A stretch of 11,016 nt of DNA from Solirubrobacter sp035555675 (GTDB lineage: Bacteria; Actinomycetota; Thermoleophilia; Solirubrobacterales; Solirubrobacteraceae), in NCBI GenBank assembly GCA_035555675.1, contig DATMGH010000079.1:1-11016 (forward strand), given 5' to 3'. Shown here piece by piece: positions 1-7,552 of the stretch. The position numbers and the translations under genes are program-made. A model generated the notes under the pieces. That model saw only the letters and a list, made by a program, of their open reading frames with translations, was not told the origin of the DNA and did not search any database. Each line of letters opens with the position of its first letter. Positions within the stretch are counted from its first letter, which is position 1.

Positions 1-40
1 CGTCGTTCCCCGCAACGGGGAGCCTGCGAACATTCTCCAT
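1..40 (-). CDS. 5' end of an unknown gene (cut by the window edge)
   Basis: An ATG at 38-40 on the minus strand opens a frame reading MENVRRLPVAGND that runs off the left edge. A strong Shine-Dalgarno sequence, GAAGGAAGG (complement of 47-55), sits 6 nt upstream, and this is the main reason to call a start here. The gene would lie 40 bp downstream of the nucleotidyltransferase stop on the same strand, so the two could be co-transcribed, although a small hairpin lies between them. Thirteen residues are too few to assign a family. The frame also contains a 6-bp hairpin (7-21), which may be chance. Confidence 0.4.
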   Translation of the reverse strand, partial: MENVRRLPVAGND

Positions 41-56
41 GGCGTGCCTTCCTTCG

Positions 57-70
57 CCGCCTTCCGGCGG
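57..70 (-). terminator. small GC hairpin after the nucleotidyltransferase gene
   Basis: Read on the minus strand this is CCGCC-GGAA-GGCGG, a 5-bp stem closed by a GNRA-type tetraloop, 11 nt after the stop codon at 81-83. No T-tract follows, so it could be an actinobacterial-type terminator, an mRNA-stabilising stem or chance. The next gene's ribosome site begins only 2 nt further on, which argues for attenuation rather than full termination. Confidence 0.3.
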
Positions 71-80
71 ACGGTCTTGA

Positions 81-932
81 TCAACCGGGAAGGTACGCCG
101 CCTTCTTCATCGGGCGCATCCACAACTTCTGGTCATATCTCTCATCCACCAGCCCGGCCGCAACCACGCCGTGGGCGGCGAGTGCACGCAAACGCTCGCG
201 CGGAGTGCAGGAGCACAGTGCGAGTACCTGCGCCTCGGTGACCGGCACCGGACTCGCGCTCAGCGCGGCGACCATCGAGAAGCACGTCAGCAGGCGACTG
301 ATCTTCAGCTTGTAGTTCTTGAGGGCACTGTCGGCCTTCTTGGCGAGCAGCGCGTCCCCCTGCAGGCGGCGGAGCTTGAGCCGCTTGTGCTCGTAGTTGA
401 GCGTCAGCGTCCGCCAAAACCGCAGGATGTCGTTGGTCAGAAACGTCGGCACGAACGTCTCCGAGTGATCGAGGAAATCGCGGAAGTAGAAGCTCACGAC
501 CCGCGCCAGCAGCCGATCGTAGGTCTCCGCGGCCAGGACCGCCCGGCTCTCGAGCAACAGCAGCATGCGTGCCGTGAAGGCGTTGATCGAGTCGTCCTCG
601 CGGCTGCCGAGCACGTCCTCCATGTGGTGGACGTAGTGGAGCTCGAGGTACTCGCCATCACCCGTAAACGGCGGGAAGCTCATCTGCTCGGTCGCCTCCA
701 CGAGCGCCGCCACCAACCGCACGAAGATCGTGAAGGGCACCGTGCGGTCGACATCCGTCTCGCAGAGAAAGAACAAGTCGATGTCCGACGCCTCGCCGGC
801 CTCCAAGCGCCCGTAGCTGCCGGTCGCATACACGCAAAGGTCGCGCCCGTCGATGAGGCCGGTCAGCGGTTCCAGTCGTTCGGTGAGCTCGGCCAGGCGG
901 TCGAGCGAGTACTCTCGACGAGCGTCCTCCAC
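81..932 (-). CDS. nucleotidyltransferase-domain protein
   Basis: A 283-residue protein starting at GTG 932; an in-frame stop six codons upstream limits the options, and no clear Shine-Dalgarno is seen. Residues 38-53 read GSYGRLEAGEASDIDL, the GS...SDxD signature of the DNA polymerase beta-type nucleotidyltransferase fold; D50 and D52 would bind the metal ions, and a later acidic residue in the ELHYVHHMED stretch (around 95-105) may be the third ligand. The C-terminal half is helical and basic (NDILRFWRTL, NYEHKRLKLRR, LKNYKLKISRLLTCFS), plausibly an RNA- or nucleotide-binding helical domain. The substrate is unknown: tRNA, protein or small-molecule NMP transfer are all possible. It is transcribed divergently from the exonuclease gene, 41 bp away. 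Confidence 0.82.
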   Translation of the reverse strand: MEDARREYSLDRLAELTERLEPLTGLIDGRDLCVYATGSYGRLEAGEASDIDLFFLCETDVDRTVPFTIFVRLVAALVEATEQMSFPPFTGDGEYLELHYVHHMEDVLGSREDDSINAFTARMLLLLESRAVLAAETYDRLLARVVSFYFRDFLDHSETFVPTFLTNDILRFWRTLTLNYEHKRLKLRRLQGDALLAKKADSALKNYKLKISRLLTCFSMVAALSASPVPVTEAQVLALCSCTPRERLRALAAHGVVAAGLVDERYDQKLWMRPMKKAAYLPG

Positions 933-973
933 GTTGCGAGCATACGGTCACGGCGTCCGGTCCGCGCGAGAGG

Positions 974-1645
974 ATGGCCCGCCAAATGACTGACCGCCCC
1001 CGCCCTGATCTCTACATCTCCGCCGACGTAGAGACCGACGGTCCGGTCCCCGGCATCTACTCGCTGCTCTCCTTCGGTCTCTACGTCGTCGGCTCGTACG
1101 ACGGTCAGCGTCTGCGACGCCCCGCCTCTCCGCAGACGCTCTACCGCGAGCTGCGCCCGATCTCCGACGAGTTCGAGGCCGACGCGCTTGTGGTCAATGG
1201 TCTGGATCGCGACCGGCTCACCGTCGAAGGCGTCGAGCCCAGCGTCGCGATGGAAGAAGCCGCCGCCTGGGTCACTGAAGTGGCGGGTGGCCATCGTCCC
1301 GTCCTCGTCGCCTACCCCGTCGCGTTCGACTGGTCGTTCCTCTACTGGTACTTCGAGCGCTTCACCGCCGCCGGGTCGCCGTTCGGCCACTCCTCTTGCC
1401 TGGACATCCGCACCCTCTACCAGGCTCAGACCGGGACCGTCTTCGACCTCTCCGGCAAGCGGAACATGCCACCCGAGTTGCTTCCCAACGAGCGCCACAC
1501 CCACAACGCGCTCGAAGACGCGATTGAGCAGGGTGAGCTCTTCGCCAATCTCGTGCAGTGGTCGCTGCAGCGGCGCGGGGCCGATCGAGACGATCGTCCG
1601 GTCACGCCTTCCTGGCTCGCCCGCCGCGTCGTTCCACTCGCTTAG
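974..1645 (+). CDS. DEDDh-family (DnaQ-like) 3'-5' exonuclease
   Basis: A 223-residue, single-domain cytoplasmic nuclease expected to remove nucleotides from 3' ends by two-metal hydrolysis. The motifs are in order: D18 and E20 in ISADVETDGP (ExoI); D119 in PVAFDWSF (ExoII); and H177 with D182 in HNALEDA (ExoIII, H-x4-D, hence DEDDh). The NGL at 75-77 and LDIRTLY at 143-149 are also usual in this family. Whether the substrate is RNA or DNA cannot be read from sequence. GAGAGG at 968-973 abuts the ATG at 974 but lies 12 nt before the in-frame ATG at 986, so the shorter start is a real alternative. The gene is divergent from the nucleotidyltransferase, and the lyase gene follows after 158 bp. 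Confidence 0.87.
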   Translation: MARQMTDRPRPDLYISADVETDGPVPGIYSLLSFGLYVVGSYDGQRLRRPASPQTLYRELRPISDEFEADALVVNGLDRDRLTVEGVEPSVAMEEAAAWVTEVAGGHRPVLVAYPVAFDWSFLYWYFERFTAAGSPFGHSSCLDIRTLYQAQTGTVFDLSGKRNMPPELLPNERHTHNALEDAIEQGELFANLVQWSLQRRGADRDDRPVTPSWLARRVVPLA

Positions 1646-1682
1646 CAGAGCGCCATCGAGTCAAGCGAGCTCGACGCCGCCC

Positions 1683-1705
1683 CCTGTCGGCTCCGAGTCG
1701 ACAGG
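1683..1705 (+). terminator. candidate terminator hairpin after the exonuclease gene
   Basis: CCTGTCG (1683-1689) pairs perfectly with CGACAGG (1699-1705) around a 9-nt loop, 37 nt after the exonuclease stop. There is no T-tract. The rest of the 1646-1803 gap shows no recognisable RNA or promoter consensus. Confidence 0.3.
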
Positions 1706-1803
1706 TGTCGCCTCAAGACGCGGCATCTGTCGCTGGCCGTAGCGCAGGGCGCACGGCAAGCTGCGTACCGCGCGACGTCGACCCCTGAAGAAACCCGAGG
1801 ACC

Positions 1804-2769
1804 ATGACCGCATCGATCTTCAACGGCACTCTTCCCGCCCTCATGACGCCCTGCAGGGCGGACCGGACGCCGGACTTCGACGCGCTCGTGCGCAAAGGCC
1901 GGCAGCTGATCGATCACGGCATGACCGCGATGATCTACGCCGGCTCGATGGGCGACTGGCCGTTGCTGACCGACGCGGAGCGCATGGAGGGCGTCGAGCG
2001 GCTCGTGGACGCGGGCATCCCGGTCATCGCCGGCACCGGCGCCGTCAACACCCGCGCCGCGGTCGCCCTCGCCGAGCACGCCCAGCGGGTCGGCGCCAAG
2101 GGCCTGATGGTGATTCCGCGGGTCCTGTCGCGTGGCTCCGTCCTGTCCGCGCAGAGAGCGCACTTCAAGGCGATCCTCTCCGCGGCTCCCGAGCTCGAAG
2201 CCGTCATCTACAACAGCCCCTACTACGGCTTCGCCACGCGCGCCGACCTCTTCTTCGCGCTGCGCGCGGAGCACCCGAACCTCGTCGGCTTCAAGGAGTT
2301 CGGCGGCGACAAAGACCTCAGCTACGCCGCCGAGCACATCGCCAGTGCCGGGGACGACGACATCAAGCTCACCGTCGGCGTCGACACCAGCGTCTTCCAC
2401 GGCTACGTCAACTGCGGGGCCTGCGGCGCGATCACCGGCATCGGCAACGTCCTCCCGACCGAGGTGCTGCACCTGACCAACCTCTGCATCGCCGCGGCCC
2501 GGGGCGAGGCCGAGGCGCGGCAGCGGGCGCTCGAGCTCGAGCGGGCGATGAGCGTGCTCGCGTCCTTCGACGTCGGCCCGGACCTGGTCCTCTACTTCAA
2601 GTACATGCTCACCCTGCGCGGCGAGTCCGAGTACGCGCTGCACTTCAACGAGACCGACGAGCTCACCCCGAGCCAGCGCGGCTACGTCGAGAACCAGCTC
2701 GCGCTCTTCGACGCCTGGTACGCCGACTGGAGCCAGCTGCCCGGCGCGGTGCAGACCTACCGGCCCTGA
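1804..2769 (+). CDS. dihydrodipicolinate synthase/N-acetylneuraminate lyase family protein, possibly Pyr4H2C deaminase
   Basis: A 321-residue TIM-barrel class I (Schiff-base) lyase of usual family length. The Schiff-base lysine is K164 in VGFKEFGGD, and the catalytic tyrosine is Y136 in IYNSPYYG. The substrate-carboxylate loop, normally GTTGE in DapA, reads GSMGD (47-51), so a classical lysine-biosynthesis role is unlikely. From memory of the family, the GSMGDWPLL, IPRVLSRG, YNSPYYGFATRADLFFALRAEH and HFNETD blocks resemble proteins of bacterial hydroxyproline catabolism that deaminate delta1-pyrroline-4-hydroxy-2-carboxylate to alpha-ketoglutarate semialdehyde. No other gene of that pathway is in the window, so the exact reaction is an inference. 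GAGG (1797-1800) lies 3 nt before the ATG, close for a ribosome site. The family assignment is firm, the substrate moderate. Confidence 0.88.
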   Translation: MTASIFNGTLPALMTPCRADRTPDFDALVRKGRQLIDHGMTAMIYAGSMGDWPLLTDAERMEGVERLVDAGIPVIAGTGAVNTRAAVALAEHAQRVGAKGLMVIPRVLSRGSVLSAQRAHFKAILSAAPELEAVIYNSPYYGFATRADLFFALRAEHPNLVGFKEFGGDKDLSYAAEHIASAGDDDIKLTVGVDTSVFHGYVNCGACGAITGIGNVLPTEVLHLTNLCIAAARGEAEARQRALELERAMSVLASFDVGPDLVLYFKYMLTLRGESEYALHFNETDELTPSQRGYVENQLALFDAWYADWSQLPGAVQTYRP

Positions 2770-2790
2770 GGGACGGGGTCCGCTCTGCAG

Positions 2791-2826
2791 GCCGGCGCCT
2801 CCGAGCCACGAGGCCCGGTCGCCGGC
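2791..2826. terminator. candidate bidirectional terminator between convergent genes
   Basis: GCCGGCG (2791-2797) pairs with CGCCGGC (2820-2826). Inside the loop GCCTC (2797-2801) can pair with GAGGC (2810-2814), an alternative that shares one base with the outer stem. It lies between the lyase gene, which ends at 2769 on plus, and the exported-protein gene, which ends at 2831 on minus, where a shared terminator is expected. There is no T-tract on either strand. Confidence 0.4.
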
Positions 2827-2830
2827 GCCC

Positions 2831-4687
2831 TCAGCCGGCGCAGCCGGCGGTGAGCGGACCGGCCAAGGGGTCCGAGCACGGTGTCAGGTCCCACGAGGCG
2901 GTGACCGCGTCGGCGTTCGGGCTCGTCGCGTCGGTGGCGCCGGCGGCCCGCAGCCGGAAGCCCGGCTCGGCTGGGCGCGGGACGGTGCTCAGATAGGCCT
3001 GCAGCGCGCCGGCGAAGTCGGCCTCCGGTTGCTGGCAGCCCACCCAGTGCAGCGGCACATCCGCAATCTTGACGTCGACCAGCAGCGTGTACGTGACCGA
3101 GCCGTCCTGGGCGCGGGTCAGCTCGAGCGCACCGGACGTCCAGCCGCTGCCAGCGCCGGCACCCTCGAAGCCGCAGCCGTCGCCCATGTGGTTGAAAACG
3201 CGCGGCAGGTCGTACGCCGTCATGTCATAGGTCGCGGTGACCGAGCCGTCCCCGTTCGGCGTCACCGCCTGAAGGTCGTAGGTGACCGTGCCGTCGAACG
3301 TCGCCTTCCAGCCCAGCGCCGTCTGCGTCGACGACACCGGCCCGTGGAGACGCCACGGGAACGCCTCGCGCTCACCGGTCGCCGACCATCCGCGCGCGGC
3401 GCGCCCGGCCGTCGAGGTGACGACGACGTCGGCCGAGACCGTCTCCTTCCACGAGTCCGGCTCGCCGCCGGTCGCCGAGAACAGCGCCGGCGCCCCGGAG
3501 GCACTGGCGGCGCGCGTGGCCTGGAAGCCACCGCGGCCGACGCGGATGATCGTGAACACGCCCGCGGCCGCGTCCTCGCCTCTGGCCGTGACGACCCGGC
3601 CCGCGACCTGGCGCGTCTCGTCCGGCTTGACACTCGCGATCGGCTCCGGGGCGAACACGACGTCGGCACAGTGGTTCGGCAGCTCGTACCAGCCGGGCTC
3701 GCCGGCCAGGAGGCGATCGTGGGCGCCGTCGACGAGGGCCGCCACCTTGCTGATCAGGTTGCGGTCGCGGGCCGCCTCACGGGCGAGCGCGTGCTCTTCG
3801 GCACGCTCCTCGGCGGCGCTCGCGCCCGCGGTACGCACGCGCGCGCTCACGGTCGGCGTGCCGGAGATCGTCGCGGCCCCTTCGCGCCCGGCGGTCAGCG
3901 CCGTACGCACGGTGAACTCGACCTGGCTGCCGCGACGGTACTCCCCGAGCTTGAATGCCACGTCGCTGTCGACGCGCTGCAGGCGGGCGTCCGCGCCAAC
4001 CCGTCCCCGCGCGTGCACCGTGGCCGTGGCGCGGGTGGTGGCGCTCTCGAGCACGCGTCCGCGCTTGGCGACGATCATCGTCCCGCCCATCCTCACCGAC
4101 TCGTCGGCCGTCACGACGCCAGCCGCGCTCGGGCAGCCGACGGGCGCGGTGCCCGACGCGAGCCCCTCGACGATCGGGCGGTAGGTCGCCGTGTAGCCGT
4201 CGCGGTCCTTGGCGGAGAGCTCGAGACGCATGTCGGTCCCGTCCTCGGCGGACGCCGTGACGGTCGCGCTGGCGGTGATGGTCGTGCCGTCGTTCGTGAT
4301 GATGGGGGGCGCCGTGACCCGCCCCGTCACCGGCCCGCGCACGGCGGCGGCCCGAGCCCGGCCGCGGAAACCGTTCGCTACCAGCGTGCGGGCGCTTGCG
4401 GCGACCTTCGGCACGGCGCGGCGCAGCCGGCGCGGCATCCGCCGAGACGCCTTGGCGGCGCTGCGCACCCATTCGCCCGCGAGATTGGGGACGACGTTGC
4501 CGGCGGCTGGTCTCGGCGCCGGGGCGCACGACGTGCGCCCCGCGAGCTTCCATGGAATCTCGCCGCGCGCGCAGGACTTCGCGGAGGCGGCCGGAGCGAG
4601 CGCCGCGACGGCCGCGACCAGGACGATGAGCAGGGCAAGCGAGCGAATCATGCCCGGAGCGTCGCGGCCGACCGCCGCGGCCGCCAT
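2831..4687 (-). CDS. large exported protein of unknown function
   Basis: A 618-residue protein with an N-terminal export signal: a basic/polar start, the hydrophobic run SLALLIVLVAAVAALAP (about 16-32), then a likely signal-peptidase cut after ASA (about 36). The mature N-terminus carries a Cys pair (about 39 and 54, in SCARGEIPW and GRTSCAP). Then come a basic Ala/Arg-rich stretch (75-125), beta-rich segments, an acidic helical stretch (about 293-330), an Ig-like segment (about 335-440, with LPNHCADVVF and VTSTAGRAARGW) and a Cys-containing C-terminal domain. No enzyme motif was recognised. The first ATG (4687) is preferred because AGGGG (complement of 4696-4700) sits 8 nt upstream; ATG 4651 is an alternative with no such site. 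The gene starts 11 bp after the regulator's stop, so the two are very likely co-transcribed and perhaps translationally coupled. Confidence 0.8.
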   Translation of the reverse strand: MAAAAVGRDAPGMIRSLALLIVLVAAVAALAPAASAKSCARGEIPWKLAGRTSCAPAPRPAAGNVVPNLAGEWVRSAAKASRRMPRRLRRAVPKVAASARTLVANGFRGRARAAAVRGPVTGRVTAPPIITNDGTTITASATVTASAEDGTDMRLELSAKDRDGYTATYRPIVEGLASGTAPVGCPSAAGVVTADESVRMGGTMIVAKRGRVLESATTRATATVHARGRVGADARLQRVDSDVAFKLGEYRRGSQVEFTVRTALTAGREGAATISGTPTVSARVRTAGASAAEERAEEHALAREAARDRNLISKVAALVDGAHDRLLAGEPGWYELPNHCADVVFAPEPIASVKPDETRQVAGRVVTARGEDAAAGVFTIIRVGRGGFQATRAASASGAPALFSATGGEPDSWKETVSADVVVTSTAGRAARGWSATGEREAFPWRLHGPVSSTQTALGWKATFDGTVTYDLQAVTPNGDGSVTATYDMTAYDLPRVFNHMGDGCGFEGAGAGSGWTSGALELTRAQDGSVTYTLLVDVKIADVPLHWVGCQQPEADFAGALQAYLSTVPRPAEPGFRLRAAGATDATSPNADAVTASWDLTPCSDPLAGPLTAGCAG

Positions 4688-4700
4688 CGGGGAATCCCCT
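4686..4700 (-). promoter_or_regulatory. palindromic GGGG-ATT-CCCC motif at the regulator/exported-protein junction
   Basis: On plus the stretch reads ATCGGGGAATCCCCT; its core GGGGAATCCCC (4689-4699) is an interrupted palindrome. On minus it overlaps the regulator's TAG stop, provides the AGGGG ribosome site of the exported-protein gene, and reaches its ATG. The same arrangement (GGG/GGGG, T-rich centre, CCCCGRT) recurs at 8108-8121 and 8183-8198. It could be an internal operator, an RNA hairpin hiding the ribosome site, or both. Confidence 0.4.
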
Positions 4701-7512
4701 AGCCGGGCCTCCCATCCGCGCTCAGCGCGGTGCCGGCAAGCTCCGCGCGCGAGCGGACGCCGAGCTTCGCGTAGATCCGCGAGAGGTGATGCTCGACGGT
4801 CTTCTCCGAGAGAAAGAGCGCGCCGGCGACCTCCCGGTTCGAGCGCCCCTGAATGACGAGGTCGGCGACCTCGCGCTCGCGCGCGGTGAGCGCGTCCAAG
4901 CCGCCTGTACCGCCGCCGCGGCGCGTCACCGCGAGACGACCGCCCGCACGCCGGACCTCGCGCGCGGCGGCGCCGCCGAGCGCGTCGGCGCCGTGGAGCG
5001 CGGCCTCCGCGGCGACCCGCCGGAGCTCCTCCAGCCCGCGCTCGCGCTCAGCGGCCGCGAGCAGCGCTCGCCCGGCCACCAGGCGCGTCTCGAGCTCTTC
5101 CCGCGGCAGCGTGGCACGGCGTGCCGCGTCGGCGGCGTCGAGCGCGGTGGCCACGGCGCCGGCCGTGTCGCCGTCGGCCAGCAGCAGCTCGGCGTGGCCG
5201 CGCGCCGCGCGCGCGGCGCTCGCCGGCAGCCGCAGACGCGCCGCGTGGTCGGCCACCTCCTGCACCCACCGGCGCGCGTCCGCGGCGCGTCCGGTCGCGA
5301 TCGCCGACCGCACCATGATGGGGACGAGTGCCGTGACCCGCGTCGGGTCGATCCGGTCGACACCGCCGTCGAGCGCCTCCAGCTCCCGCAGCACCCGCTC
5401 GGGATCCTCGCCGAACCGCGCGATCACGTTGAACGCGCGGTTCACGCGCGCGGGAAAGCTCGACTCGAGCCTGGCGTACAGCGCGTCGCTCTCACCGGCC
5501 GCGCGAGCCGCCTCAGCGGGCTCGCCGCGCAGCGCGAGCACCTGCCCGCGCTGGCAGAGCGTGAACGCCAGCTGCTCGTCGAGACCCTCCAGCCGCGCGG
5601 CTTCCTCGGCCGCCTCGACGAGCTCGAGCGCCGCGCCCAGCTCCAGCATCGCCAGCTCGGAGCTCGAGGCCACCAGCCGCAGCTGCATGACGAGGTGGCC
5701 CTGATGACCGTCGAGCGCGAGCCGCAGCCCGCGGCGCAGCACCTCGACGGCCGCGGCGGGCCGCTCGGCCTGGCCGAGGTTGCCCCCGACCGCCCAGGCC
5801 GCGTCGAGATGGCGTGAGAGCGCGGCGTCGTCGACCGCGGCCAGCCGCTGCCTGGCCTGCTCGAGCAGCTCGTGGGCCGGGCTGCCGGACCAACGGCGGC
5901 CGAGCGCCTGCATCGCCTCGACATGCGCACGCAGGACCGGCGTCTCGATGCTGCCGAGCTCGGCCGCCGCCCGGTCGGCCCACTCCAGCACGCCGGCGGC
6001 GTCGAGTCCGAAGAACGCGATCGACGACAGGTAGAGCAACAGCAGCGGGCGTTCGCCGGGCGGCGCGTCGCCGAGCGCGCCGAGCAGGCTCGTGCGCGCA
6101 TCGTGGTAGGCGCCGAGGAACACCGCGGTCACCGCCGACGCGCGCACCAGCTCCATCCGCTGCGAAAGCCGGTCCGCCGGCAGGAGCCCGATCGCCTCCT
6201 CCAACGCCGCCCGGCTCTGCGGCAGCCGCCCCGCGGCGGTCAAGGCACCGGCCATCGCGGCGAGCAGGTCGACGCGCCGCTGGTCGTCGCCGTAGGGCAG
6301 CAGCCGCAGCGCCGCGGCGTACCAGTGCGCCGCGGCCGCGGGAGCGGCGGCCGACGCCGCGTCCGCCGCCCGCCGCAGCAGCGCGATCGCCTGCTCGTCG
6401 CCGGGGCGCGCGAACTGCTCGACGTGATAGGCCCGCTGCGCCGGGTCCGCGCCGCGCTCGGCGAGCGCCGCCGCCGCGCGCTCGTGGGCGGCCAGACGCC
6501 AGCCCGGCGGCGTCGCGTCGTAGACCGCGCGTCGGACGAGCGGGTGGCGGAAGCGAAAGCCGCGGCCGCCGTCGGCGCGCACGAGATCGGCTGCGACGAG
6601 CACGTCGAGCGCCGGCAGCGCGTCACCTCGCTCCAGTCCGGCCGCCGCCGCCGCGATGTCAGGGTCGAAGGGGTCACCGCCGACGGCCGCGCCTTCGATC
6701 AGCGTTCGCGAGCGCGCCGGCAGCCTCGCGACCTCCTGCCGCACCACAGCCAGCACGGAGGTCGGCAACACGTCGGCGGTCGTCACGTCGAGCCGGCCGA
6801 GCTCGCGCAAGAACAGCGGGTTGCCGCCGGCCTCGCGGGCCATGCGCTCTCGTAGCGCCCGATCCAGGCGCTGCGGCAGCAGCGCGACGGCGGCGTCTGG
6901 CGCCAGCAGGCCCGGACGCAGCTCCTCCCAGCCCGGTGCCGTCCGGGCGGCGTCGATCAGGCGCGGCGCCGGGTCGACCGGCCGGAGCGCGAACAGCAGC
7001 AGGTGCGGCACTCGAGGCGTGCGGCGCAGCAGGTGCAGCAGCAGCTCCACCGATGCCGCGTCGCCCCAGTGCACGTCGTCGAGCGCGAGCACGAACGGGC
7101 GCTCGCGACCGATCAGCTCCAGCAGAGAGCGCAGCGCACGGTGGTAGCGAAAACGTTCGGCGGGGCCGAGCGCCGGCGTCAGCGTGCCGTCCGTCTCGAT
7201 TCCCGACGACGGCAGCACCGCCCCGAGCTCCTGGCCGGCCGCCGCCACGCGCGACGCGCTCATCGACGCCACATGGTCGTCGAGCGCGTCGATCGCGAGG
7301 CTGAACGGGACGTCTCGCTCATGCTCGGCGGCGCGGCCGGACAGCACGATCAGGCGCGCGAGCTCGGCCTGCTCGAGGAGCGCGTCGAGCAGCGCGGTCT
7401 TGCCGATGCCCGCCTCCCCGAGCACGCCGATCGTACGGCGCCCGCCCGCGCGCACATCGGCGAGCGCGCGGGCGAGCGCCTCGAGCTCGCGGTGTCGGCC
7501 GACCAGCTCCAC
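4699..7512 (-). CDS. LuxR-family regulator with N-terminal ATPase (LAL type)
   Basis: A 937-residue transcription factor built like MalT-type LAL regulators. An N-terminal AAA/STAND ATPase has Walker A GEAGIGKT (32-39) and Walker B VLALDDVHW (141-149). A long Ala/Leu/Arg-rich helical middle, probably TPR-like, spans about 360-850, and a C-terminal LuxR helix-turn-helix (about 873-930) contains LTAREREVADL, SNREVAGALFLSEKTVEHHLSR and KLGVRSRAEL. In the family, ligand and ATP binding drive oligomerisation and promoter activation; the ligand here is unknown. I chose GTG 7512 (VELVGRHREL) because the ATPase homology begins there; the frame stays open to 7620, but that part overlaps the cupin gene and looks non-coding. 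It sits 40 bp after the cupin gene and 11 bp before the exported-protein gene, suggesting an operon. Confidence 0.92.
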   Translation of the reverse strand: MELVGRHRELEALARALADVRAGGRRTIGVLGEAGIGKTALLDALLEQAELARLIVLSGRAAEHERDVPFSLAIDALDDHVASMSASRVAAAGQELGAVLPSSGIETDGTLTPALGPAERFRYHRALRSLLELIGRERPFVLALDDVHWGDAASVELLLHLLRRTPRVPHLLLFALRPVDPAPRLIDAARTAPGWEELRPGLLAPDAAVALLPQRLDRALRERMAREAGGNPLFLRELGRLDVTTADVLPTSVLAVVRQEVARLPARSRTLIEGAAVGGDPFDPDIAAAAAGLERGDALPALDVLVAADLVRADGGRGFRFRHPLVRRAVYDATPPGWRLAAHERAAAALAERGADPAQRAYHVEQFARPGDEQAIALLRRAADAASAAAPAAAAHWYAAALRLLPYGDDQRRVDLLAAMAGALTAAGRLPQSRAALEEAIGLLPADRLSQRMELVRASAVTAVFLGAYHDARTSLLGALGDAPPGERPLLLLYLSSIAFFGLDAAGVLEWADRAAAELGSIETPVLRAHVEAMQALGRRWSGSPAHELLEQARQRLAAVDDAALSRHLDAAWAVGGNLGQAERPAAAVEVLRRGLRLALDGHQGHLVMQLRLVASSSELAMLELGAALELVEAAEEAARLEGLDEQLAFTLCQRGQVLALRGEPAEAARAAGESDALYARLESSFPARVNRAFNVIARFGEDPERVLRELEALDGGVDRIDPTRVTALVPIMVRSAIATGRAADARRWVQEVADHAARLRLPASAARAARGHAELLLADGDTAGAVATALDAADAARRATLPREELETRLVAGRALLAAAERERGLEELRRVAAEAALHGADALGGAAAREVRRAGGRLAVTRRGGGTGGLDALTAREREVADLVIQGRSNREVAGALFLSEKTVEHHLSRIYAKLGVRSRAELAGTALSADGRPG

Positions 7513-7552
7513 GCGACCAGAGTAAGGCGCGCCGGCCGCGTCCGGCGGCGAT

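Noticed and set aside
171..989. Long plus-strand open frame (272 codons) opposite the nucleotidyltransferase gene
   Set aside because: Arg/Gln/Leu-rich with no motif, fully antisense to a gene with clear catalytic residues; typical of shadow frames in GC-rich DNA.
3029..4702. 557-codon plus-strand frame opposite the exported-protein gene
   Set aside because: Composition is nearly all Arg, Gly, Ala and His without hydrophobic structure; the minus-strand frame has a signal peptide and a ribosome site.
5814..7304. 496-codon plus-strand frame opposite the LAL regulator
   Set aside because: Arg/Ala/Pro repeats only; the opposite strand carries Walker and LuxR HTH motifs.
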